A stretch of DNA of 64,000 bases, from NCBI RefSeq assembly GCF_026339735.1, contig NZ_JAPEQG010000001.1, positions 5,332,001-5,396,000 of the forward strand, in the 5' to 3' direction. The position numbers and the translations under genes are program-made. Every line of letters starts with the position of its first letter. Position 1 is the first letter of the stretch. The DNA is from Streptomyces sp. NBC_01669 (GTDB taxonomy: Bacteria; Actinomycetota; Actinomycetes; Streptomycetales; Streptomycetaceae). The notes beneath the pieces are model-generated. The model saw only the letters and a list, made by a program, of their open reading frames with translations, was not told where the DNA came from and did not search any database. This document shows, piece after piece, positions 25,345 to 32,533 of the stretch.

Positions 25345-26063
25345 GTGTCAGCCAACAGCCACCGGCCGGGGACCGGCACCCCGGCGGGGACCCGCGCGAG
25401 GCCCTGCACGACCGGATCGCCGCCGACTCCCTCACCACCCGGCGTGACTATCTCCGGATCGTCGCCACCGTCTCCGGCGGGCTGGCGGTCGGCGGGCTCG
25501 GCGTGGCCTCCGGGATGCTCCCGCGCCACGGGGAGCCCGAGGACGGCAAGGCACCTGGGCCGAGGAAGATCGCCGCCCAGCTCCTGCCGGGCGAGTCCCT
25601 CGCCTTCAGCTACCCGGACGAAGAGGACAAGGCGGTCGCCGTCCGGCTGGACGACGGCACCCTCGTCGGCTACTCCGCGATCTGTACCCATCTCGCCTGC
25701 GCGGTCCTCTGGCGCAAGGACCGTGGTGCGGAGGGGGAGCTCTACTGCCCCTGCCACGACGGCGTCTTCGACGCCCGCACCGGCGAGGTCACCGCCGGAC
25801 CGCCGCCCCGTGCGCTGCCCAAGGTGGTGCTCACGGAGGAGACCGACGGCAGCGTCTGGGCCATCGGCACCACCCGCTCCGGCGAGAGCATCGAGCAGGA
25901 CCTGTGCCGCCAGATCAGCTCCGAGCGCCCGGACCTCGCCTCCCGGATCGGCTGCCCCTCCGTCCGGGGCGGCGGCGGGGAGACACCCCCCGCGCAGGCT
26001 CCCGGCGCGAAGGCGCACCGTACCCAGGCAACCGAAGCCGAGCCCCCCGGCAGGCGGACATGA
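25341..26063 (+). CDS. Tat-exported Rieske 2Fe-2S protein
   Basis: 240 residues. The Tat signal TTRRDYLRIV near 32-41 is followed by a hydrophobic segment (SGGLAVGGLGVASG) that may stay as a membrane anchor. The Rieske motifs are CTHLAC near 115-120 and CPCHDGVFDARTG near 136-148, giving the two Cys and two His of the cluster. A Pro/Ala-rich tail follows about residue 205. It should sit outside the membrane, unlike the catalytic subunit. Rieske partners are unusual for formate/nitrate-type molybdoenzymes. ATG overlaps the ferredoxin stop; its own stop overlaps the next ATG. Confidence 0.85.
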   Translation: MSVSQQPPAGDRHPGGDPREALHDRIAADSLTTRRDYLRIVATVSGGLAVGGLGVASGMLPRHGEPEDGKAPGPRKIAAQLLPGESLAFSYPDEEDKAVAVRLDDGTLVGYSAICTHLACAVLWRKDRGAEGELYCPCHDGVFDARTGEVTAGPPPRALPKVVLTEETDGSVWAIGTTRSGESIEQDLCRQISSERPDLASRIGCPSVRGGGGETPPAQAPGAKAHRTQATEAEPPGRRT

Positions 26064-26446
26064 CCGACGCCCAGCAGCCCGCCGGCCCGGACCCGCGGGC
26101 CTACCCGGAGTACCACCCGGGCAGCGCCCGGCCGGAGCTGAACCGCCCCGTCCGTGAGCGCTATCCGCAGATCCGCTCCACCAGCGGCTACGGCGACCCC
26201 CGGGTCCGCCGCACCGGTCCGGGCCCGGGAGCGGGCACCGACCAGGAACCCGAGCGCTCCTCGAAACTGACGGCCCGGCTGGCCCTGGCCATGACCGTGG
26301 TCATCGGCCAGCTCTGGGGCCTGACCGTCGTCGTCGACGAATGGATGGAGGGCAACACCGCAACGGCCTGGTGGGGTGCGGGCTTCCTCTGCCTGTCCTT
26401 CGCCGTCGTCCTCGGGCTCTGGATGCTCGACCCGAAGGACCGCTGA
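26060..26446 (+). CDS. Small membrane protein of the molybdoenzyme operon
   Basis: 128 residues. An N-terminal Pro/Arg-rich cytoplasmic part with RPELNRPVRERYPQIRST near 25-45 precedes two hydrophobic helices (LALAMTVVIGQLWGLTVVV and GAGFLCLSFAVVLGLWML). ATG 26060 overlaps the Rieske stop (ATGA), so it belongs to the complex operon. No known family; it could be an assembly or anchoring subunit (inference). Confidence 0.75.
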   Translation: MTDAQQPAGPDPRAYPEYHPGSARPELNRPVRERYPQIRSTSGYGDPRVRRTGPGPGAGTDQEPERSSKLTARLALAMTVVIGQLWGLTVVVDEWMEGNTATAWWGAGFLCLSFAVVLGLWMLDPKDR

Positions 26447-26485
26447 CCGCTGCCGTACCCGGGGGAGCCGCCGTACCCTGGAGAC

Positions 26486-26713
26486 ATGAGCACCGCCCCC
26501 GCCTCCGGACCGCGCGATTCGAAACCGACACAGCCGGCACACCCCGTACAACCGGAACAGAGGAAGCCCAAGCCGGCTCTGATCTTCGACGATCCACTGG
26601 ACCAGCAGTCCGCGGACGATACGGACCGAGGGTGGGGTGAGCGGGCCCCGGGCGGCGACAGCTCCGCCGACCTTGCGCGCTTCCTCGACGAGAAGCCGCC
26701 CCACCACGTCTGA
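26486..26713 (+). CDS. Small conserved hypothetical protein
   Basis: 75 residues from ATG 26486 with CTGGAG 3 bases upstream. Pro/Lys/Asp-rich and likely disordered, ending SADLARFLDEKPPHHV. No domain. It follows the redox operon by 39 bases and may be co-transcribed. Confidence 0.6.
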   Translation: MSTAPASGPRDSKPTQPAHPVQPEQRKPKPALIFDDPLDQQSADDTDRGWGERAPGGDSSADLARFLDEKPPHHV

Positions 26714-26978
26714 GCTCCGCGTGCCCGCGCCCCGGGTCCTGGCCGCGGCTCTCGCCCGCCTTCGGGTCGGTGACGCAGGGGTTCCTTGAGGCAGGAGCTG
26801 TAGCCCTCCCCCGGACCGGCCTTCTTCTTCTCGCTCACGAGTGAGCCTTCCTCCGCGGGAGCCGCAGGGGGAGCGAACTGTTCCGCAACCTGGGGCAGTA
26901 CGCGGCAGAACCACCCGATCCACGCCTTCGGGCCGGTTGCCTGGCGGTGCGTCAGTCCGCAGGGGTGATGGGTCCCGT

Positions 26979-27563
26979 TCAGCACAGGGTCACCGCCAGC
27001 CGGGCCGAGATCCCCGCGCCGGCCAGCGATGCGGCCGTGCTCCGTGGCACGGACAGCACGACCAGCGCGCCGCCCACCGCAGGACCTTCCGCAGGATCCT
27101 CCGCCCCACCGTCGGCCGGTGCCCGCGGCACCGCCGCCACCCGGGCCCCCTTCGCCACCACCCTGGCATCGGCCCCGGCGCCCCCGGCCGCGATCACATC
27201 GACCCGGTCGCCGGGGCGCAGCAGCCGGACGGTTGCCGCATCCGCGATCCGGACCGGTGCCGACACCAGCGGAACCGGCCGTCGCTTCACCGGCCCGGCA
27301 CCTGCCGCGCCCCCGGCACCGCCGGGGGCCTCGCCGCCGCCCAGTCCCGCGGCGGCCAGCGCCGCAGCCGTCAGCGCCAGCCCGGCCGCCATCGCGCGAC
27401 GCTGCCGCCACATCGCACGCCGCAGCCGGCGCCCCCCGCCCCCGCGCACCCGCAACGGCGCGAACGAGGGCACCCCGCAGGGCGCGGGCGCCGACACCGG
27501 CGGGCCCGGGACGGACGGGCGTACATGAAGCGAGGAGGAGGTCGCAGAAGCGGGCGGGAACAT
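26979..27563 (-). CDS. SAF-domain (CpaB/RcpC-like) protein
   Basis: 194 residues from ATG 27563 (GGTGTTGG upstream). A basic segment GGGGRRLRRAMWRQRRAM near 42-58 is followed by one hydrophobic helix (AAGLALTAAALAAAGL), then a SAF-like domain: VSAPVRIADAATVRLLRPGDRVDVIA near 105-130 with the domain's PGDRVD signature, ending in RLAVTLC. CpaB-type SAF proteins assist Flp pilus export, but no tad genes are nearby. Single-pass membrane protein, function in Streptomyces unknown. Confidence 0.75.
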   Translation of the reverse strand: MFPPASATSSSLHVRPSVPGPPVSAPAPCGVPSFAPLRVRGGGGRRLRRAMWRQRRAMAAGLALTAAALAAAGLGGGEAPGGAGGAAGAGPVKRRPVPLVSAPVRIADAATVRLLRPGDRVDVIAAGGAGADARVVAKGARVAAVPRAPADGGAEDPAEGPAVGGALVVLSVPRSTAASLAGAGISARLAVTLC

Positions 27564-27712
27564 GGCCAACACCACCAGTCGTGAGGAGCGCGGAGTCCGG
27601 ACGAACGCCGACGCCCCTCACCCTCCGCCTTCCGCGAGATTCCCGCTGGGTCCTGTGGACAGCCCCCACGGTGTGGACAACTCCGTCACCCACCCGCCAC
27701 CGGGGCACCCCC

Positions 27713-28546
27713 CTACGGCAGTTCGAGTCCCGTCTCGATCCCGTCCAGCGCATGCGCACAGGGACAGTGGCGATCCCCCTCCGCGGGCAGCGCGGTCACC
27801 GCGTCGAAGAGCACCGACCGCAGCCGGTCCACATTGGCGGCGAACACCTTCAGCACCTCCCCGTGGGAGACGCCCTCGCCTGCCTCGGCACCCGCGTCCA
27901 GGTCCGTCACCAGCGTCATCGTCGTGTAGCAGAGCCCCAGTTCGCGGGCGAGCACGGCCTCCGGATGCCCGGTCATCCCGACCACGGACCAGCCCATCGC
28001 CGCATGCCAGCGCGATTCGGCCCTGGTCGAGAAGCGCGGCCCCTCCACGACGACGAGTGTGCCGCCGTCCACCGGCTCCCAGTCCCTGCCGCGGGCCGAC
28101 GCCAGCGCGACCTTGCGCCCCTCGGGACAGTACGGATCGGCGAAGCCCAGATGCACCACGTTCGGCGCCACCCCGTCCGGCCGGGTCTCCCCGTCGTAAT
28201 ACGTCTGCGTACGGGTCTTGGTGCGGTCCACCAGCTGGTCCGGAACGAGCAGCGTCCCGGGGCCGTACTCCGGTCGCAGCCCGCCGACCGCGCACGGGCC
28301 GAGCACCTGACGTACGCCCACGGAGCGCAGGGCCCACAGGTTGGCGCGGTAGTTGATGCGGTGCGGCGGCACATGGTGGCCGCGGCCGTGGCGGGGGAGG
28401 AAGGCGACCCGGCGGCCGCCGATCTCGCCGAGGAAGAGGGAGTCGCTCGGCTGTCCGTACGGGGTGTCCACGCGAACCTCGGTGACGTCCTCCAGGAAGG
28501 AGTACAGGCCCGAGCCGCCGATGACACCGATCTCTGCGTTCACCAT
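27713..28546 (-). CDS. mtnP: S-methyl-5'-thioadenosine phosphorylase
   Basis: 277 residues. PNP/MTAP family: GVIGGSGLYSF near residue 8 binds phosphate, FLPRHGRGHHVPPHRINYRANLWAL near 48-72 is the MTAP signature, VVEGPRFSTRAESR near 170 is a substrate loop, and GMTGHPEAVLARELGLCYTTMTLVTD near 196-220 contacts the base. It splits methylthioadenosine into adenine and methylthioribose-1-phosphate in methionine salvage. ATG 28546. A terminator upstream isolates it from fmdB, so it has its own promoter in the short gap. Specificity (MTA versus MTI) is not determined here. Confidence 0.88.
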   Translation of the reverse strand: MVNAEIGVIGGSGLYSFLEDVTEVRVDTPYGQPSDSLFLGEIGGRRVAFLPRHGRGHHVPPHRINYRANLWALRSVGVRQVLGPCAVGGLRPEYGPGTLLVPDQLVDRTKTRTQTYYDGETRPDGVAPNVVHLGFADPYCPEGRKVALASARGRDWEPVDGGTLVVVEGPRFSTRAESRWHAAMGWSVVGMTGHPEAVLARELGLCYTTMTLVTDLDAGAEAGEGVSHGEVLKVFAANVDRLRSVLFDAVTALPAEGDRHCPCAHALDGIETGLELP

Positions 28547-28567
28547 GCGATCACAGTAGCGGGGCGC

Positions 28568-28611
28568 AAAAACGCCGGGGACTCCGCCGAGTGGATCGGC
28601 GGAGTCCCCGG
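28568..28611 (-). terminator. fmdB intrinsic terminator
   Basis: Arms 28596-28611 and 28575-28590 are a 16-bp perfect stem around a 5-base loop. Read on the minus strand it is followed by CGTTTTTGCG, a true U-run, uncommon in this genome. Confidence 0.85.
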
Positions 28612-28635
28612 TGAAGAGAGGCTGGGTACCTCGGC

Positions 28636-28980
28636 TCAGGCGGCCGACGTACCACTCGACGGCGACGCGGAGGACGTCGACGAGGAAGAGGACGAAGCGG
28701 AGGCGGACGAAGCGGACGACTTCGAGTCCGACCCCGTCGAGGAAGACGAAGCGGAACCGGATGCCTTCGCGGACGAAGACGACGGCGTGCTGCTCGACGA
28801 CGATCCGCGGCTGTCGTTCCGGTAGAAACCGGAACCCTTGAAGACGATGCCGACCGCCGAGAACACCTTCTTCAGGCGTCCCTCGCAGCTCGGGCACACG
28901 GTCAGGGCGTCATCGGTGAACTTCTGCACCGCCTCGAGGCCCTCGCCGCATTCGGTGCACTGGTACTGATAGGTCGGCAC
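28636..28980 (-). CDS. FmdB-family zinc ribbon protein with Ser-rich tail
   Basis: 114 residues from GTG 28980 with a perfect AGGAGG 7 bases upstream. The N-terminal zinc ribbon (residues 1-45) has PTYQYQCTECGE and CPSCEGRLKKVF, giving two CxxC pairs typical of FmdB. Residues about 58-112 are almost only Ser with Ala/Lys/Asp, a disordered low-complexity tail. FmdB proteins are small putative regulators. A CIRCE-like inverted repeat overlaps the leader, hinting at HrcA heat-shock control. Confidence 0.88.
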   Translation of the reverse strand: MPTYQYQCTECGEGLEAVQKFTDDALTVCPSCEGRLKKVFSAVGIVFKGSGFYRNDSRGSSSSSTPSSSSAKASGSASSSSTGSDSKSSASSASASSSSSSTSSASPSSGTSAA

Positions 28981-28991
28981 TTGTCTTCCTC

Positions 28992-29018
28992 CTGGCACTC
29001 TCACTCGATGAGTGCTAA
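28992..29018. promoter_or_regulatory. CIRCE-like HrcA operator upstream of fmdB
   Basis: CTGGCACTC-N9-GAGTGCTAA matches the CIRCE consensus TTAGCACTC-N9-GAGTGCTAA at 16 of 18 positions with the exact 9-base spacer. It begins within the AGGAGG ribosome site and lies 12 bases from the fmdB start, the place expected for a repressor blocking transcription. Confidence 0.65.
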
Positions 29019-29206
29019 CAGTCGTCAATGGTAACTGCTACAAGCCGCTGTTTGCAGTAATGTCTGTCACCTGCCCGCAGGGCAGCGGTCAGGGCTTGGC
29101 CGTCATGAGGGCCGTCTGCCTGAGTGAGAAGCTGTCACATTATGTGGCGGAGGAGTCACACTGGCGTATTCCGCTGAGCGTGAGCGTGATGCGAGCGCAT
29201 GAATCG

Positions 29207-30493
29207 TCACTTTCTGGCCGCGACAGGATCGCGGTGAACCGCGCCGCGTGCGGCCGTGATGGTCGCGCGGGCCGGTGTCAGCCTCGAATGCAGTGCTACC
29301 AGGGTGACCAGCGCCAGCACGGTCCCCACCAGCGGCACCACAAAGCCGGTGCTCGCGCCATGGGCGTCCGCGAGCCGTCCGGCGACCGTCACCGCAGCCG
29401 CCTGGCCGAGCGCGACCGAACCCGTCAGCCAGGTGAACGCCTCGGTCCGCGCGGACGCCGGAACCAGCGTCTCGACCAGCATGTATCCGCTGATCAGCGC
29501 GGGTGCGATGGAGAGCCCGACGAGCAGTCCGAGCCCGGCCAGCAGCGGCACGGAGTGCACCGCCCACAGCCCCGAAGCGGTCAGCGTCAGCGCCGCGTAC
29601 CCGGCGATCAGCCTGCGTCGCGGCCCGCTCTTCCAGGCGATGGCGCCGCAGGCGATCCCGGCCAGCATGTTGCCGGCCGCGAAGATCCCGTACAGCAGGC
29701 CGTTCGCGCCGGGCCGGCCGATCTCCTCGGCGAACGCGGTCAGCGAGACCTGCATGCCGCCGAAGACCGCGCCGATCCCGAGGAAGGCCACCGCGAGCAC
29801 CCGTACGCCCGGCACGGACAGGGCGGAGACGCGCTGTCCGGAGGCGCCGGCCGCGGCGGCTCGGACCGCGGGCTGGGTGCGGTGCTGCGCCGCGAAGAGC
29901 AGCCCGCCCACCAGCGTCAGCGCGGCTTCCGTGATCAGCCCGGCCGCCGGGTGCACGCCGGTGCACAGCGCGGTGGCGAGGACCGGCCCGATGACGAAGG
30001 TGAACTCGTCCGTCACCGACTCGAAGGCGGCGGCGGTCGACATCAGCGGCGAGGCCTCCCGGCCCGGAGCCGCGCCCAGCAGGGCCGCCCAGCGGGCCCG
30101 CACCATGGGCCCGATCTGGGGGACGGACACACCCGTCGGAACGGCGGCCAGGAACAGCAGCCACAGCGGCGCGTCCGCCAGGGCGAGTGCGGTCAGTGCC
30201 GATACGGACGCCGCGTGCACGAGGACGCCCGGCAGCAGTACGGCGCGCTGGCCGATGCGGTCGGCGAGCTTGCCGCTCTGGGGTGCGAACAGCGCCATGG
30301 AGACGCCGGTGACAGCGGCGACGGCGCCCGCGCTGCCGTACGAACCGGTGGTGTGCTGGATCAGCAGAACGATGCCGATCGTCAGCATGGCGAAGGGTTG
30401 CCGTGCGGCGAAGCCCGGCAGGAGGAAGGTCCACGCCCCCGGGGTGCGCAGCAGCTGCTGGTAACCGGGGCGGTCGGAGACCGTGGACGCCAC
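29207..30493 (-). CDS. MFS transporter
   Basis: 428 residues, about 12 hydrophobic helices. The N-half has PGFAARQPFAMLTIGIVLLI (helix 1) and GKLADRIGQRAVLL (motif A loop near 75). SFxxVTDEFTFVIGPVLA near 160 is a pattern of a Streptomyces MFS subgroup. GTG 30493 is the first supported start; the nearest purine-rich tract is 12 bases upstream, so the start is a little uncertain. Substrate unknown. The 226 bases between this stop and fmdB are AT-richer, without a gene. Confidence 0.85.
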   Translation of the reverse strand: MASTVSDRPGYQQLLRTPGAWTFLLPGFAARQPFAMLTIGIVLLIQHTTGSYGSAGAVAAVTGVSMALFAPQSGKLADRIGQRAVLLPGVLVHAASVSALTALALADAPLWLLFLAAVPTGVSVPQIGPMVRARWAALLGAAPGREASPLMSTAAAFESVTDEFTFVIGPVLATALCTGVHPAAGLITEAALTLVGGLLFAAQHRTQPAVRAAAAGASGQRVSALSVPGVRVLAVAFLGIGAVFGGMQVSLTAFAEEIGRPGANGLLYGIFAAGNMLAGIACGAIAWKSGPRRRLIAGYAALTLTASGLWAVHSVPLLAGLGLLVGLSIAPALISGYMLVETLVPASARTEAFTWLTGSVALGQAAAVTVAGRLADAHGASTGFVVPLVGTVLALVTLVALHSRLTPARATITAARGAVHRDPVAARK

Positions 30494-30796
30494 GGTCCAT
30501 GCCTTTCTGCCGCCTGGTAGCGGTGCCCCCGCCGGTCCGCACCTGTGGGTGCCGGTCCCGTACGGGGGCTGCCGAGAGCTGTCCTCTTCGCGCGGAACTG
30601 CGGTAGATGCCGGGCGCTCGCTGCAGAGGCGGAGGACGCCACGACCGCCATACGGTCGCGCCAGCTCTGCATCAGGCAGAGTTGGTCGATCAGGTGGAGT
30701 GACCAGATGTATCGATCAGGTTTCCTTCATGCTACAGGCAGGATTGCTTGCCTGCCTGCGATTGTGCGCAGACTCCTGGTCGTGCGCTTCGGATGG
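30494..30796. other. Intergenic region with a weak hairpin
   Basis: No gene supported. CAGGCAGG (30735-30742) can pair with CCTGCCTG (30751-30758), a possible terminator for the antiporter read on the minus strand. GATCAGGT occurs twice (30689-30696 and about 30714-30721), perhaps operator half-sites for the MFS gene. Confidence 0.4.
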
Positions 30797-32317
30797 TCAG
30801 TGATGGGCCCTCGCGCCCCTGCTGTCCCCGTCGGTCCCCAGCCAGCTGGCCAGCTTGCCGCCCTCGCCAACTGCCCGCAGCCGCGACTCCGCCGCGTCGC
30901 GTACCGGATCGGTCGTGACGACCAGCAGTTCGTCCCCGCGCCGCAGCACCGTCGACGGCGCGGGGACGAAGCTCTTGCCGTCCCGTACGACCAGGGTGAC
31001 CGCGGCGCCGGCGGGCAGTCGCAGTTCGGCGACCTCCACGCCGTGCATCTTCGACTTCGCGGGGATCGCGACCGACAGCAGATGACCGCGCAGCCGTTCC
31101 AGCGGCGCCGACTCGATGCCCAGGTCGGCGGCCTCGGACGGGTCCTCGGCGATCTTCAGGGCCTTGGCCAGCCAGGGCAGGGTCGGTCCCTGAATCAGCG
31201 TGTAGACGACAACGAGTACGAAGACGATGTTGAAGACGTGGGCGGAGCCCTCGATCCCGGACACCATGGGAATGGTCGCCAGGATGATGGGTACGGCGCC
31301 GCGCAGCCCCGCCCATGACATGAAGGTCTTCTCCTGCCAGGACATCCGGAACGGGATGAGCGAGATGAAGACCTCCAGCGGTCGCGCCACCACTGTCAGC
31401 ACCAGACCGACGATCACCGCGGGCCAGAAGTCCTCGAGCAGGTCGTGCGGGGCGACCAGCAGCCCGAGCAGGACGAACATGCCGATCTGTGCCAGCCAGC
31501 CGAGCCCGTCGGCGAAGCCGCGGGTGGCGGGCCAGTGGGGCAGTTTGGCGTTGCCGAGGATCATCGCGGCCAGATAGACGGCGAGGAAGCCGCTGCCGTG
31601 GAGCATGGCGCCCGCCGCGTACGCGGACACGGCGATCGCCATCACCGCGATCGGGTAGAGACCGGACGCGGGCAGGGCCACATGACGCAGTCCGAACGAG
31701 CCGAGCCAGCCGACGGCGATACCGACGGCCGCGCCGATCGCCAGTTCCAGGGCGATCTCGCCGACCAGTACGTACCAGCTGTCCACCGGCCCCCTGGTCG
31801 AGAAGGCCACCACCAGGATCACCACGGGGGCGTCGTTGAAGCCGGACTCGGCCTCCAGTACACCGGTGATCCGGGCCGGCAGCGGCACCTTGCGCAGCAC
31901 GGAGAAGACCGCGGCGGCGTCGGTCGACGAGACGACCGCGCCGATGATCAGCGACTGCCGCCAGTCCAGGCCGACCAGATAGTGCGCCCCGGCCGCGGTG
32001 ACGCCGACGCTCACCGCGACGCCGACGACCGAGAGCATGGCGGCGGCGGGCAGCGCCGGCTTGATCTCTTTCCACTTCGTGCCCAGGCCGCCCTCGGCCA
32101 GGATCACGACCAGAGCGGCGTAGCCGAACGCCTGGGTGAGTTCGGCGTTGTCGAACTTGACGTGGAAGATCCCGTCCTGCCCTATGGCGATCCCGATGCC
32201 GAGATACAGGAGCAGGCTGGGGAGGCCGCTGCGGGACGAGATGCGTACCGCCACGACGGCGACGAGCAGCACGAGTGAGCAGACGAGCAGGAGTTCGTTG
32301 AGCGCGTGGACAGTCAG
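30797..32317 (-). CDS. CPA1-type K+(Na+)/H+ antiporter with RCK_C domain, probable CTG start
   Basis: 506 residues from CTG 32317. About 12-13 membrane helices run to residue 405, including the ion-site region GFNDAPVVILVVAFS near 145. A cytosolic TrkA-C/RCK_C domain (about 420-490) has HGVEVAELRLPAGAAVTLVV and RGDELLVV; RCK_C domains can bind c-di-AMP. No ATG, GTG or TTG lies between an upstream TAA and the GTG at 32272, which would cut helix 1. The CTG has AAGGA 7 bases upstream and restores LTVHALNELLLVCSLVLLV, the expected N-terminus. Potassium/pH homeostasis role from family. Confidence 0.85.
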   Translation of the reverse strand: MTVHALNELLLVCSLVLLVAVVAVRISSRSGLPSLLLYLGIGIAIGQDGIFHVKFDNAELTQAFGYAALVVILAEGGLGTKWKEIKPALPAAAMLSVVGVAVSVGVTAAGAHYLVGLDWRQSLIIGAVVSSTDAAAVFSVLRKVPLPARITGVLEAESGFNDAPVVILVVAFSTRGPVDSWYVLVGEIALELAIGAAVGIAVGWLGSFGLRHVALPASGLYPIAVMAIAVSAYAAGAMLHGSGFLAVYLAAMILGNAKLPHWPATRGFADGLGWLAQIGMFVLLGLLVAPHDLLEDFWPAVIVGLVLTVVARPLEVFISLIPFRMSWQEKTFMSWAGLRGAVPIILATIPMVSGIEGSAHVFNIVFVLVVVYTLIQGPTLPWLAKALKIAEDPSEAADLGIESAPLERLRGHLLSVAIPAKSKMHGVEVAELRLPAGAAVTLVVRDGKSFVPAPSTVLRRGDELLVVTTDPVRDAAESRLRAVGEGGKLASWLGTDGDSRGARAHH

Positions 32318-32533
32318 TGGCCGTTCCTTCCCTGCGTACGCCTGCCGAATCGTCTTCCGGCGGCCGGTACTTCGTTACCTTACCTAATCTTTAACGTTTT
32401 CTTGACGGCTTCGAGCGTTCGTGCGATCGCTCCTCGATTCGATGCATCCCGATACCGCGTCGGACCCGCTTCGGTGCTGCGCCTATGGTTGCTCCTGCAC
32501 TCCCAGGACCACCCTGCCCCTCGAAGGACAGCG

